The translations under genes and the position numbers were made by a program. The notes below the pieces were generated by a model. The model saw only the letters and a list, made by a program, of their open reading frames with translations. It searched no databases and had not been told where the DNA came from. This document shows positions 8,448 to 18,159 of a stretch of 20,437 nt of DNA, piece after piece. This DNA comes from Acinetobacter sp. Lineage in GTDB: Bacteria; Pseudomonadota; Gammaproteobacteria; Pseudomonadales; Moraxellaceae. Position 1 is the stretch's first letter. Every line of letters begins with the position of its first letter. The DNA lies in NCBI GenBank assembly GCA_008017255.1, contig SSHD01000136.1, positions 1 through 20,437 of the forward strand, given 5' to 3'.

Positions 8448-9263
8448 CTAATCATAGCCTAAAACTTCGGTGCTGCTGTTACGGTGCGAAACCTCCAGTC
8501 GATAGACCTGCGTTTCTATTTCGCCATTGGCTTTAAGGCAAATATAACGATAGCCTGGATGTTGCTCATCGAGAGCAAATGCAGCACTTTTCGGTTTAAA
8601 TTGAATGCAGGTCGATGGCGTAGATAAAAACTCAATCCCTTGCCAAGTGTGAATCGAGTCTTGATGCACATGACCGCAAATAATGGCTTTAATGTTGCTA
8701 AATGGCTGAATGACATCAAGTAAATCGGAGCTATTTTTGAGTTTGTGTTGATCGATCCATGCCGATTGCATCGCAAAAGGGTGGTGGTGACAGGCAATAA
8801 TGATATGGCGATCGTGATATTGAGTCAGTAATTCAGTCAGTTGTTGCAGTTGTGCCGCTGCAATTTTGCCATCAATCCGTTCGGCTTGGGCGCTATTGAG
8901 TAAAATAATGCACCATTGCCCCAGTTGAACTACAGTCGGTTGGCTTGGGTCAGCTTCATGGAAAGGGAACAATGCCGGATTATCATGATTGCCAGGGGTC
9001 TGAAAAAATGGAACTCCAAGGCTTTGCATATAGTGTAAATAGCGTTGATAAGTCACTGTAGTTGGGTTTTGTGCTAAATCACCAGTATGCACAATCACAT
9101 CAATTTCATGGTGTTGCTGACGCACCAAGTCGACCACGGCATGGAAACTTTGTTCTGGGTGCATACCCAAAAACTCGACCTCTGGTGTTTCCAGTAAGTG
9201 GGTATCGCTAATCTGGATCATCACAAAGTCTTTTTGTGATAATGTTGAGACTTGAAACGTCAC
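8448..9263 (-). CDS. cpdA: 3',5'-cyclic-AMP phosphodiesterase CpdA
   Basis: CpdA is a class III cyclic nucleotide phosphodiesterase that hydrolyses cAMP to AMP, using a two-metal calcineurin-like site. In the 271-residue product the metal ligands are visible in order: ISDTHLL (Asp20, His22), TGDLAQ (Asp62), PGNHDN (Asn92, His93), ACHHHPF (around 159-161) and CGHVHQD (His198, His200). The frame is open to an ATG at 9314 inside nudF. The GTG at 9261-9263 is preferred because an AAGGGG ribosome site (9272-9277) precedes it at good distance and it follows the nudF stop by only five bases. The nudF-cpdA pair is also conserved in E. coli (nudF-cpdA-yqiA-parE), so the two should be co-transcribed and perhaps coupled. 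Confidence 0.9.
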   Translation of the reverse strand: MTFQVSTLSQKDFVMIQISDTHLLETPEVEFLGMHPEQSFHAVVDLVRQQHHEIDVIVHTGDLAQNPTTVTYQRYLHYMQSLGVPFFQTPGNHDNPALFPFHEADPSQPTVVQLGQWCIILLNSAQAERIDGKIAAAQLQQLTELLTQYHDRHIIIACHHHPFAMQSAWIDQHKLKNSSDLLDVIQPFSNIKAIICGHVHQDSIHTWQGIEFLSTPSTCIQFKPKSAAFALDEQHPGYRYICLKANGEIETQVYRLEVSHRNSSTEVLGYD

Positions 9264-9268
9264 CGTTG

Positions 9269-9895
9269 TTACCCCTTGGAATTTTTGTTTTGTGGTATGT
9301 GTTGCGCAAGCCATTGCAACGCCATAATGACCGCTGCATTTCTCAAACGGCCATTGCTAAGCAAAGTGGCGAGTTCCGAATAATCAAATAAATGCAGCTG
9401 AATATTTTCGCCTTCATCTGCCATACCAAATACACTGCCGTGTAAGGGCAGCTCAACTTCTGCAGCATACAAATGAAACAGCTCAGAACAGGCACCAGCA
9501 GAGGGGTAAAAACTAAATAAATGCTGTAATTGATCGATCTGGCAGCCAGCCTCTTCTAGGCTTTCTCGCCGAATACAGTTCTCGGGGGATTCATCGCCAT
9601 CTAACACCCCAGCAATGATTTCCAACTGCCAAGCAGAATCGGCATCATTCATCGCACCAATACGAAATTGTTCAATGAGTGCAAAACGTTGCTGTTGGTC
9701 GTTATATAACAACACGCCGGCTGCTTCTGGACGATGCACCAGTTCACGTTGTATGTTGGGGGAATAATCAGTCTGGTTAAATAAGCGATGTTTCAGACAC
9801 ACCTGTTCAACCTGAACGAAACCGCGAAATAAAACTTCGCGCGATTCTATGCTCAAGTCGGATGCAGAATAGCTGGCGTGTTTAATAATAGTCAT
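9269..9895 (-). CDS. nudF: ADP-ribose pyrophosphatase (Nudix hydrolase) NudF
   Basis: NudF cleaves ADP-ribose to AMP and ribose 5-phosphate. The 208-residue protein carries a complete Nudix box starting at Gly96 with Glu102, then Arg110-Glu111, Glu114-Glu115 and Gly117 (RESLEEAG), which holds the catalytic Mg2+ ligands. The N-terminal strand-rich region (RGFVQVEQVCLKHRLF) and the EQFR and WQLEIIAG elements fit the ADPRase subfamily. The length is close to the 209 residues of E. coli NudF. Almost no Shine-Dalgarno is visible before the ATG; instead a perfect 14-bp hairpin ends seven bases upstream. The downstream neighbour cpdA follows after five bases. Confidence 0.93.
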   Translation of the reverse strand: MTIIKHASYSASDLSIESREVLFRGFVQVEQVCLKHRLFNQTDYSPNIQRELVHRPEAAGVLLYNDQQQRFALIEQFRIGAMNDADSAWQLEIIAGVLDGDESPENCIRRESLEEAGCQIDQLQHLFSFYPSAGACSELFHLYAAEVELPLHGSVFGMADEGENIQLHLFDYSELATLLSNGRLRNAAVIMALQWLAQHIPQNKNSKG

Positions 9896-9902
9896 CTAAA
9901 AC

Positions 9903-9935
9903 GTTAGGATGAGATAGTACATATCTCATCCTAAC
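9903..9935 (-). terminator. Perfect 14-bp hairpin between thiC and nudF, probable thiC terminator
   Basis: Arms 9903-9916 and 9922-9935 are perfect inverted copies (GTTAGGATGAGATA) around a five-base loop. On the minus strand the stem is followed by GTTTTAG, a short T-run. It most simply ends the thiC transcript. It also lies directly before the nudF start, so any read-through mRNA would carry it in the nudF leader. Confidence 0.55.
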
Positions 9936-9942
9936 CGAGAAT

Positions 9943-9965
9943 GATTTGCTGGCAAATCTTTTTTT
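9943..9965 (+). terminator. Terminator-like hairpin on the plus strand, no plus-strand gene
   Basis: GATTTGC (9943-9949) pairs with GCAAATC (9952-9958), followed on the plus strand by seven T (9959-9965). It lies eight bases from the thiC stop. No plus-strand gene precedes it, so it would stop only antisense transcripts coming across cpdA and nudF. The stem is AT-rich and the loop very tight. Confidence 0.3.
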
Positions 9966-9972
9966 AGTCGAT

Positions 9973-11889
<1,917 letters not shown>

Positions 11890-11960
11890 TTAACGAATCA
11901 AGCACGATCAAAAACATGAGCAGAGTTATCTGTTTGATAAATCTTGGCTAATTTTTGCAG

Positions 11961-12066
11961 GCTTGATTCCTACGCAGGTGTTAACCTGATCAGGTTCAAC
12001 GGGACTTATTTTTAAATCGAACGATTAAAATAATCTCAGCAGCTCTTTAACTGCGCTCCGTCAAGC
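11961..12066 (-). ncRNA. TPP (THI element) riboswitch controlling thiC
   Basis: On the minus strand the conserved parts appear in order. The P1 arm GCTTGA (12061-12066) comes first, then a P2/P3 arm with CTGCTGAGATT, then a variable stem. The strongly conserved segment TTGAACCTGATCAGGTTAA follows, then CACCTGCGTAGGAA and the closing P1 arm TCAAGC (11961-11966). These are the pyrimidine- and pyrophosphate-sensing elements of the thi box. The aptamer lies 92 bases before the thiC start. It has no terminator hairpin with a T-run behind it, so control at translation start or by a downstream alternative helix is more likely than classic attenuation. Confidence 0.95.
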
Positions 12067-12143
12067 AATAGCATTAAGCCTAACAGATTTTTGCCCTTGA
12101 AGTGTATCAATTCAACACAGCCTAAATCTGCAAATTCGTGTTA

Positions 12144-12178
12144 TTGTCATAAAAGCTTCATCATTATTGTGCTTTAAT
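12144..12178 (+). promoter_or_regulatory. Candidate PHO box and -10 of phoU
   Basis: TTGTCAT (12144-12150), four A, then GCTTCAT (12155-12161) match the two seven-base half sites of the PhoB consensus (CTGTCAT) at six and four positions. A -10 like TTTAAT follows at 12173-12178, eleven bases after the second half site, which is the spacing used in PhoB-activated promoters. No normal -35 is present. It suggests induction of phoU under phosphate limitation. Confidence 0.45.
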
Positions 12179-12216
12179 CATCCATTATTTTTCCATGTGT
12201 CGAATGGAGGCATGCT

Positions 12217-12936
12217 GTGAGTCCGAGTAATTCTGTGTTAGGTCACCATATTTCTTCACAATTTAATGAAGACTTACAAGATGTGCATACTAAATTTATG
12301 ACCATGGGTGGCTTGGTTGAACAACAAGTTGCCAATGCCATTCATGCGCTGTTAGAAACTGATGAAAGTCTGGCGGTAGATGTGCAATTTAAGGACAGTG
12401 TGGTCAATCAGTTCGAGCGTGATATTGATGAGGGCTTAACCTTGATTTTGGCGCGTCGTCATCCTGCAGCAATTGATTTGCGTATGGTGATTGCCATGTC
12501 TAAAGCCAATACCGACCTTGAACGTATTGGCGATGAAGCCTCAAAAATCGCCCGCATTGCACAAACTTTGTGTACCGAAGGTGAATCGCCGCGCGGTTAT
12601 TTAGAAACCCGCCATATTGGCAACCAGGTACGGGTGATGATTCACGATGCCTTGGATGCTTTCGCGCGTTTAGATGCAGAACAAGCCTTGCGTGTGGTAA
12701 TGGCAGATGGCGATATTGACCGCGAATATCAATCGGCGACACGTACTTTAATGACTTATATGATTGAAGACCCGCGTCATATTTCACGGGTGATTAGTGT
12801 GATGTGGGTGCTGCGTTCCTTGGAGCGTATTGGCGATCATGCACGTAATATTTCCGAGCAAGTAATTTATATGGCCAAAGGTGAAGATGTGCGCCATACC
12901 CCGCTTGAAGAAATTGAGCAAACAGTAAATAAATAA
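12217..12936 (+). CDS. phoU: Phosphate signalling protein PhoU
   Basis: PhoU links the Pst phosphate transporter to the PhoR-PhoB two-component system and keeps the Pho regulon off when phosphate is sufficient. The 239-residue protein is all helical with two PhoU repeats. Each carries the metal-binding helix pattern: FERDIDEGL...KANTDLERIGDEASKIA in the first half and REYQSATR...RSLERIGDHARNISEQVIY in the second. The length is usual for the family. The GTG start has a TGGAGG ribosome site six bases upstream; the nearby ATG at 12212 is in another frame. No pst genes are next to it, so it is encoded apart from the transporter here. A candidate PHO box precedes it and a strong terminator follows. 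Confidence 0.96.
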   Translation: MSPSNSVLGHHISSQFNEDLQDVHTKFMTMGGLVEQQVANAIHALLETDESLAVDVQFKDSVVNQFERDIDEGLTLILARRHPAAIDLRMVIAMSKANTDLERIGDEASKIARIAQTLCTEGESPRGYLETRHIGNQVRVMIHDALDAFARLDAEQALRVVMADGDIDREYQSATRTLMTYMIEDPRHISRVISVMWVLRSLERIGDHARNISEQVIYMAKGEDVRHTPLEEIEQTVNK

Positions 12937-12958
12937 AAACTCATGCGAAATTGATCTG

Positions 12959-12984
12959 AACCACTGTTTTTACAGTGGTTTTTT
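12959..12984 (+). terminator. Intrinsic terminator of phoU
   Basis: Nine-pair stem AACCACTGT / ACAGTGGTT with a TTTT loop, followed by further T residues. It starts 23 bases after the phoU stop. Confidence 0.9.
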
Positions 12985-13002
12985 ATTGGGTGAATAGTGC
13001 AC

Positions 13003-13035
13003 AAAAAAATCCCAGACTTCGGGGTAAAGTCTGGG
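13003..13035 (-). terminator. Strong minus-strand terminator behind yggX and its 3' region
   Basis: On the minus strand CCCAGACTT pairs perfectly with AAGTCTGGG (nine pairs, loop TACCCCG), followed by A and seven T. It faces the phoU terminator, so the pair insulates the convergent transcripts. The nearest minus-strand gene, yggX, stops about 400 bases earlier, so it ends either a long 3' UTR or a separate small transcript. Confidence 0.85.
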
Positions 13036-13432
13036 AGAGAAATAAGATCTTGAAGCCGAGATGTCTAAGTGATCTCTTAATCTATCTATTGTTCACTATA
13101 TAGATCATCTTTAAGCCTGTCATGTAGACTCCTGTGGTTGCAATGTAAGGCTTTATTACTAGTGTAAAGATCACGTAAAAGTAGCGTTAAATTGCGCTGT
13201 TTATTCGATTTTTTTTGATCTAATTTGCATTTGGAGGTGTTGCGATGCAGTGGTGATTTTGAATCGCCAGCGATCATTTGACTCAATGTGTGGCTTTTCG
13301 ATCTGCAGAAAATTAAAGCGCTGCTTTCCTGTTTAACTCGAAGCATAGCTCTCCGTCTTGCGTTACGAGATTCTTTTCAATTAAAGCCTACGCGGACTTC
13401 GCCCTTGTCTTGCAGAAAACTAAAGCGCTGCT
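13036..13432 (-). other. 397-bp region without a recognised gene, upstream of the terminator
   Basis: No protein family is recognisable. The minus strand has an 86-codon frame (13086-13346) of Ser/Lys/His-rich low-quality composition that I do not accept as a gene. It also has a 13-codon ORF (13082-13123) with a good AGGAG site. A 24-bp sequence is present twice, at 13304-13327 and 13411-13434, with one mismatch. The base composition is more AT-rich than in the flanking genes. The position before a strong terminator makes a 3' UTR or a small RNA plausible. Confidence 0.5.
13082..13123 (-). CDS. Possible 13-residue small ORF
   Basis: MTGLKMIYIVNNR is encoded from an ATG at 13121-13123 with AGGAG five bases upstream (13129-13133). 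The stop is about 47 bases before the terminator hairpin at 13003-13035. The ribosome site is better than that of several real genes in this window, but so short an ORF can arise by chance and there is no homologue I know. It could be a leader peptide or a small membrane-associated peptide. Confidence 0.2.
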   Translation of the reverse strand: MTGLKMIYIVNNR

Positions 13433-13434
13433 TT
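13304..13434. repeat. Two copies of a 24-bp hairpin sequence
   Basis: The copies lie at 13304-13327 and 13411-13434, 107 bp apart in the same orientation, differing at one base. Each starts TGCAGAAAA, continues YTAAAGC and ends GCTGCTTT, and each can fold through AAAGC/GCTTT. The copy next to yggX extends to a perfect 11-bp stem (13416-13426 with 13430-13440) that includes the yggX stop codon and may act as a two-way terminator. Confidence 0.65.
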
Positions 13435-13708
13435 AGTTTTCTTCAGGCTTCCACCCTTCAGCTTTTTCAACGCTATCATCGTTATTGAAAAACTTGGTGC
13501 GTTGCTCTTCCAAAAACTTTTTGGCTTCGGGGTCAAACACATTCAGGCGCTTTTCATTAATTAGCGTGGTTTGGTGTTTTAACCATTCTTGCCATGCTTG
13601 TTTAGAAACATGCTCAAAAAACTCTTGTCCTTTGGCACCGGGGAACGGTGCAAAGTCTAAGCCTTCAAGTTCGGTTTGGTATTTGCGGCAAAATACGAGT
13701 CTAGTCAT
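13433..13708 (-). CDS. yggX: Oxidative damage protection / Fe(II) trafficking protein YggX
   Basis: YggX is a small cytosolic protein thought to handle Fe(II) and to protect Fe-S enzymes such as aconitase from oxidation. The 91-residue product matches the family over its whole length. It starts with [22 protein letters not shown], carrying the conserved Cys7, then has the [20 protein letters not shown] helix region and the [10 protein letters not shown] helix. The ATG is preceded by GGAC at suitable distance. The stop lies inside a perfect inverted repeat. It follows argH on the same strand after 51 bases that contain a GC-rich hairpin, so it is either the second gene of an argH-yggX operon or partly separated by that hairpin. 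Confidence 0.95.
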   Translation of the reverse strand: MTRLVFCRKYQTELEGLDFAPFPGAKGQEFFEHVSKQAWQEWLKHQTTLINEKRLNVFDPEAKKFLEEQRTKFFNNDDSVEKAEGWKPEEN

Positions 13709-13726
13709 GCGAATGTCCAGTAACAG

Positions 13727-13750
13727 CCCCTCTGGATGAAAGAGGGGTTT
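13727..13750. terminator. Hairpin between argH and yggX
   Basis: CCCCTCT (13727-13733) pairs perfectly with AGAGGGG (13741-13747) around a seven-base loop. It follows the argH stop by 12 bases. On the minus strand no T-run follows; on the plus strand only TTT follows. It is probably a partial terminator or 3'-end stabiliser for argH that lets some transcription reach yggX. Confidence 0.5.
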
Positions 13751-13759
13751 AGGTAGATT

Positions 13760-15190
13760 TTAATTGAGTTGTGCTAAGCGGATATGTGCACGTGCAATGG
13801 CAGCTTCAACTTGTTTCGGCGCAGTACCACCAATATGGTCACGGGCATTGACCGAAGCTTCTAAAGTCAGCGCTTGGTCAAATACATCGGCAGTAATTAA
13901 GTCGGAGAATTGTTGCAGTTGTTGCAAACTCAGCTCCGATAAATCTTTTTCTTCTGCCACGCCTAAAGCCACCGCTTTACCGACAATTTCATGCGCATCG
14001 CGGAATGCCACGCCTTTTTTCACCAAATAGTCGGCAAGGTCAGTTGCGGTAGAAAAACCACGTAATGCCGCTTCACGCATCACTTCAATATTCGGCACTA
14101 AGGCTGGAACCATATCGGCAAAAGCCATCAGTGAGCCACGCACGGTATCAATTGCATCAAACAGCGGCTCTTTGTCTTCTTGGTTGTCTTTGTTATACGC
14201 CAAAGGTTGCCCTTTCATGAGGGTTAATAGGCTCATTAAGTCACCAAATACGCGCCCCGACTTACCACGTACTAACTCTGGCACATCTGGGTTTTTCTTC
14301 TGCGGCATAATTGAAGAGCCAGTGCAGAAACGATCTGGAATATTGACGAATTTAAACTGCGCCGAAGTCCATAAAATCAGTTCTTCTGACATGCGCGACA
14401 AGTGCATCATAATGAGTGCTGCCGCAGCGTTAAATTCAATGGCGAAGTCACGATCTGAAACAGCATCGAGTGAGTTTTCTGACACTGCTTCAAAGCCCAA
14501 AAGCTCAGCGGTATAAGCGCGATCAATCGGGTAAGTCGTGCCTGCGAGTGCAGCTGAACCTAAAGGCATACGATTCACGCGTTTGCGGCAGTCGTGTAGG
14601 CGTTCGCTGTCACGGACTAACATTTCAAACCACGCCAATAGGTGATGACCAAAAGTCACTGGTTGTGCGGTTTGTAAATGGGTAAAGCCTGGCATGATGG
14701 TATGAGTGTTTTTTGCCGCTAAAGCTAAAATGCCAGTTTGTAATTTATTTAATAATTGTAAAATCGCATCAATTTCGTCACGCACATAAAGACGGATGTC
14801 GGTCGCCACTTGGTCATTGCGGCTACGACCAGTGTGTAATTTTTTACCAGTAATACCAATGCGCGCGGTTAAGCGCGACTCAATGTTCATGTGTACGTCT
14901 TCTAAATCTATTCGCCATTCAAAATTGCCCGCTTCAATTTCGGTTTGAATGGTGTTTAAACCTTGAATAATGTCGTCGCGTTCTGCATGGGTGAGCACCC
15001 CAACTTTTGCCAACATGGTGGCATGGGCAATTGAACCGGCAATATCTTGTTTATAAAAACGTTGGTCAAATTGCACAGATGCGGTAAATTCTGCAACAAA
15101 AGCATCTGTTGCTTCAGAAAAACGACCGCCCCACATACCAGAGGTTGAATGAGGGCTTGCGGCAGACGAGGATTGAGAAGATGTGGTCAT
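13760..15190 (-). CDS. argH: Argininosuccinate lyase ArgH
   Basis: ArgH splits argininosuccinate into arginine and fumarate, the last step of arginine synthesis. The 476-residue protein has a Ser-rich N-terminal tail (about 1-17) and then MWGGRFSE. The lyase superfamily blocks follow: [26 protein letters not shown] with the catalytic His171, and the signature [12 protein letters not shown] (291-302) on the mobile catalytic loop. The frame is open to 15229, but the ATG at 15188-15190 is preferred: a -10 element lies at 15214-15219, so the upstream codons would not be transcribed. The leader is short and has no clear Shine-Dalgarno. It is divergent from algZ, as in Pseudomonas, and yggX lies downstream. 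Confidence 0.97.
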   Translation of the reverse strand: MTTSSQSSSAASPHSTSGMWGGRFSEATDAFVAEFTASVQFDQRFYKQDIAGSIAHATMLAKVGVLTHAERDDIIQGLNTIQTEIEAGNFEWRIDLEDVHMNIESRLTARIGITGKKLHTGRSRNDQVATDIRLYVRDEIDAILQLLNKLQTGILALAAKNTHTIMPGFTHLQTAQPVTFGHHLLAWFEMLVRDSERLHDCRKRVNRMPLGSAALAGTTYPIDRAYTAELLGFEAVSENSLDAVSDRDFAIEFNAAAALIMMHLSRMSEELILWTSAQFKFVNIPDRFCTGSSIMPQKKNPDVPELVRGKSGRVFGDLMSLLTLMKGQPLAYNKDNQEDKEPLFDAIDTVRGSLMAFADMVPALVPNIEVMREAALRGFSTATDLADYLVKKGVAFRDAHEIVGKAVALGVAEEKDLSELSLQQLQQFSDLITADVFDQALTLEASVNARDHIGGTAPKQVEAAIARAHIRLAQLN

Positions 15191-15213
15191 GGCGGCTCGG
15201 GAAAATAAAAAAG

Positions 15214-15222
15214 AGTATAGCA
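15214..15222 (-). promoter_or_regulatory. Extended -10 promoter of argH
   Basis: The minus strand reads TGCTATACT, an extended -10 with five of six matches to TATAAT. Only a weak -35 (TTCGGC) stands 18 bp upstream. Predicted start is near 15207, giving a leader of about 17 bases before the argH ATG. The element also lies in the narrow gap to the divergent algZ. Confidence 0.55.
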
Positions 15223-15267
15223 AATTCAAGCGCAGTTGCCGAAACTCGAGTGAATAAGTTATCGCAA

Positions 15268-16323
15268 ATGCAACAGGCGAATCCGTCAGGCTCTTATTTT
15301 TTTACGAAAATTGGGCAATGGCAATATTTATTGGAACTAATTGTTGCCAGTCAGGTGTTGGCGTTGGTGTTGGTGTTGGCGGAAGCACGCTCATGGCAAG
15401 CGGTAGAAGGTTTTCGTGTGTTGCAATATATGCTGTTTATTAATTGGGTGATTTTGTGTTTTTCTGCCATTGTGGATTATTTTCAAGCCTTTTTCGCCAA
15501 ATTTAGTCAAAAAACTGCATTAATTTTAGGCTTTATTTTACTGCAACTGATTGTTTTATTGACCACTTGTGCGATAAATTTACTGCAGTACTGGGCAGGC
15601 TCGAACGCAGTTTTTTCTGAAACAGTGTTATTGCACGGTGCAGGCTTGCACATGAGCTATGGTATTTTGCTGGGCGCCTTTTGTTTGCGTTATTTATATA
15701 TGCGTGAGCAATGGATGAATCAGCAATACAGCGAGTTAAATGCACGCATACAAGCCATGCAAGCACGGATTCATCCACATTTTTTATTCAATAGTTTAAA
15801 TAGTGTGGTGAGTTTGATTGCCAGCGATGCCGATAAAGCCGAAAATATGTTGATTAGTTTGTCGCGTTTATTTCGTGCTAGTTTTCAAGAGTTGAAATTG
15901 GTGAGCTTGGACGAAGAAATTGATTTGTGTCAGCAGTATTTAAGTATAGAAAAGATGCGTTTAGGCGATCGTTTAACGGTAGAATGGAATATCCAAGCCA
16001 CGCCGTTGGAGTTGCAACAAGTGACCATTCCACTGTTAACATTGCAGCCGTTGTTAGAGAATAGTATTTTTCATGGGGTAGAACGGATTTTGCAGCCATC
16101 GGTGATTAGTGTATTGGTTGAAATATTGCAAAATCAGGTCAGTATAGTCATTACTAACCCATATTCTCGCGATACAATAAATCCGAAAAAAGGCAATGGT
16201 ATTGCCATAGAAAATGTGCAACAGCGTTTAAAAGCGCATTATGGACAAGCAGTTAAGTTTCAGGTGTATGGGGGCACGTCGCTGTATACGACGTTGGTGA
16301 GTTACCCTTATCAAGTAAAATAA
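15268..16323 (+). CDS. algZ: LytS/AlgZ-type sensor histidine kinase
   Basis: This is a membrane histidine kinase of the His_kinase (LytS/YehU) family, the partner of the response regulator encoded next. The 351-residue form has four transmembrane helices (about 21-39, 50-72, 85-107, 120-144). A cytosolic helix follows with the phospho-acceptor His171 in [12 protein letters not shown]. Then come the N-box [12 protein letters not shown] (Asn265) and the glycine box [13 protein letters not shown] near 308-320. Unlike Pseudomonas FimS/AlgZ, said to be atypical in its ATP site, these boxes look intact. The frame is open back to 15109 but overlaps argH. Start choice is uncertain: ATG 15268 is used, while GTG 15250 in frame would add six residues; neither has a clear ribosome site. 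In Pseudomonas the system controls twitching motility and alginate; what it controls here cannot be read from the sequence. Confidence 0.9.
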   Translation: MQQANPSGSYFFTKIGQWQYLLELIVASQVLALVLVLAEARSWQAVEGFRVLQYMLFINWVILCFSAIVDYFQAFFAKFSQKTALILGFILLQLIVLLTTCAINLLQYWAGSNAVFSETVLLHGAGLHMSYGILLGAFCLRYLYMREQWMNQQYSELNARIQAMQARIHPHFLFNSLNSVVSLIASDADKAENMLISLSRLFRASFQELKLVSLDEEIDLCQQYLSIEKMRLGDRLTVEWNIQATPLELQQVTIPLLTLQPLLENSIFHGVERILQPSVISVLVEILQNQVSIVITNPYSRDTINPKKGNGIAIENVQQRLKAHYGQAVKFQVYGGTSLYTTLVSYPYQVK

Positions 16324-16374
16324 AAACCGTTAATCATAAAAAGATGGACAGATTAATGGTGACAAGGAGTGTGG

Positions 16375-17112
16375 ATGAAAGTTCTGATTGCTGATGATGA
16401 GCCTCTTGCGGTAGAGCGTTTGTCGCGTTTAGTGACCCAAATGGGGCATGAAGTGATTGCGACAGCACATCATGGACAAGAGGTATTGGAGCGTATTGAG
16501 CAGGATGCACCCGATGTGGTGTTGCTCGATATTCAAATGCCCGGCATGAATGGTTTGCAATGTGCAGAACAACTCAGTCATTTGCAGCCACGTCCGGCGA
16601 TTATTTTTTGCACTGCGTACGATCAACATGCTTTGGAAGCTTTTAAATTTCAAGCGCAAGGCTATTTACTTAAACCTGTGGCACAACAAGACTTGCAACA
16701 GGTGTTCGATCAACTGACCCAATTGACCCAAGCGCAAATGAGCGGCATGCAACACGAGGGTGTGCACGATGGCAAAACCCAGCGTCATCAAATTGCTGCC
16801 AAGACCTATCGAGGGATGGAGCTGATTGCATTGGAAAATGTCTATTATTTTTTAGCCGATCAAAAATATGTCACAGTACGCCATAAAAATGGCAGTGTGT
16901 TGATAGATGAAACCTTAAAAGATTTAGAATGCGAATTTTCCGATCGATTTATCCGTATCCATCGTAATGCTTTAATTTCACTGGATTATTTAGAGGGTTT
17001 GGAGTTGATTGCGGCGGGACAATATCAAGTGCGCTTACGTGAGTTAGATGAGCGCTTGTCGGTGAGCCGTCGCCATTTACCGCATTTAAGAGAATGTATG
17101 CATCAGCTATAA
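16375..17112 (+). CDS. algR: LytTR-family response regulator AlgR
   Basis: The 245-residue protein has a receiver domain (1-120) with acidic pair Asp7-Asp8, phospho-acceptor Asp52 (LLDIQMPGMNG), Thr80 and Lys100 (LLKPV). A LytTR DNA-binding domain runs from about 139 to 240 (YFLADQKYVTVRHKNG, DRFIRIHRNALISLDYL, LSVSRRHLPHLRE). The order matches AlgR of Pseudomonas, which binds direct-repeat sites in promoters. The ATG at 16375 is chosen because AAGGAG (16364-16369) stands five bases before it; the in-frame GTG at 16369 overlaps that site. It follows algZ by 51 bases, so the pair is probably one transcript. hemC follows after 108 bases. Confidence 0.95.
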   Translation: MKVLIADDEPLAVERLSRLVTQMGHEVIATAHHGQEVLERIEQDAPDVVLLDIQMPGMNGLQCAEQLSHLQPRPAIIFCTAYDQHALEAFKFQAQGYLLKPVAQQDLQQVFDQLTQLTQAQMSGMQHEGVHDGKTQRHQIAAKTYRGMELIALENVYYFLADQKYVTVRHKNGSVLIDETLKDLECEFSDRFIRIHRNALISLDYLEGLELIAAGQYQVRLRELDERLSVSRRHLPHLRECMHQL

Positions 17113-17220
17113 AAGCGAAATTTGCACTGCATGACCGTGCATGTATGATTTTTTGCTTGCAATTTTAGGTGATCAAGTTAAGTTTGAAGCCATTGCGTTG
17201 ACTAAAACTGAACTGGATGT

Positions 17221-18144
17221 ATGAAAAGCTTAAAAATTGCGACTCGACAAAGCCCTTTAGCACTGTGGCAAGCAGAGCATATTCGGGCGCGTTTAACCGC
17301 GCTTTATCCAGATTTAACCGTTGAACTAGTCAAGTTCGTCACCCAAGGCGATAAAATTTTAGACACACCGTTGGCGAAAATTGGCGGTAAGGGTTTATTT
17401 GTTAAAGAATTAGAAGCGGCGTTGCTCGATGGTCGAGCCGATTTAGCCGTGCATTCCATGAAAGATGTACCAATGCATTTACCCGAAGGCCTAACGCTGG
17501 CAGTGACGTGTGAGCGTGAAGACCCTTTAGATGCTTTTGTTTCCAATCAATACCCTCACTTCGATACCTTACCGCAAGGGGCGAAAGTCGGCACTTCTAG
17601 CCTGCGCCGTAAGTGTCAAATTTTACAACAACGTCCCGATTTAGAGATTATCGACCTGCGTGGCAATGTTGGCACGCGCTTAGCCAAGCTCGATGATGGC
17701 ATGTATGATGCGATTATTTTAGCCAGCGCAGGTTTAAAACGCTTAGGCCTGTCAGATCGGATTCGGCATAGTTTAGCAGCTAGCTTGAGCTTACCTGCGG
17801 TAGGGCAAGGTGCGCTAGGTTTAGAATGCCGCGCTGATGATGCAGAATTATTACAATTGATTGGTCCGTTACAGCATGCTGAAACTTCAGTTTGCGTGCG
17901 TGCCGAGCGTGCCTTTAATGCTTATTTGGAAGGTGGTTGCCAAGTGCCGATTGCCGGTTATGCCACTTTAGTGCAGGGGCAATTGCAGATGGAGGGGCGT
18001 GTCGGTAGTGTGGATGGTCAGACCTTGCTCAAAGAAACCATCGTTGGACCTGCCGCAGATGCCGAACAGTTGGGTGAGCAATTGGCACAGCGCTTATTGG
18101 CACAAGGTGCTGGTGAATTGCTGCAAGCCTTGCATTCATTGTAG
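17221..18144 (+). CDS. hemC: Hydroxymethylbilane synthase (porphobilinogen deaminase) HemC
   Basis: HemC joins four porphobilinogen molecules into hydroxymethylbilane in tetrapyrrole synthesis. The 307-residue protein shows [14 protein letters not shown] at the N terminus and the [10 protein letters not shown] and [11 protein letters not shown] blocks with catalytic Asp82. GTSSLRR follows for substrate binding, then [10 protein letters not shown], and [10 protein letters not shown] with Cys240, which carries the dipyrromethane cofactor. Domains 1 and 2 cover about 1-220 and domain 3 the remainder. The length is typical. The ATG has only a weak ribosome site. The 108 bases before it could hold a promoter, but I see no strong one. 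It is followed by hemD after 15 bases. Confidence 0.98.
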   Translation: MKSLKIATRQSPLALWQAEHIRARLTALYPDLTVELVKFVTQGDKILDTPLAKIGGKGLFVKELEAALLDGRADLAVHSMKDVPMHLPEGLTLAVTCEREDPLDAFVSNQYPHFDTLPQGAKVGTSSLRRKCQILQQRPDLEIIDLRGNVGTRLAKLDDGMYDAIILASAGLKRLGLSDRIRHSLAASLSLPAVGQGALGLECRADDAELLQLIGPLQHAETSVCVRAERAFNAYLEGGCQVPIAGYATLVQGQLQMEGRVGSVDGQTLLKETIVGPAADAEQLGEQLAQRLLAQGAGELLQALHSL

Positions 18145-18159
18145 TTGTGTTAAATATTC

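Noticed and set aside
13086..13346. 86-codon minus-strand frame behind yggX
   Set aside because: No family resemblance, low-complexity Ser/Lys/His composition, and it runs through one copy of the 24-bp repeat; I describe the region as untranslated instead.
15109..15267. Extended start of algZ overlapping argH
   Set aside because: The extension is the antisense of the argH 5' end and of its promoter; the family-like sequence starts only near [10 protein letters not shown].
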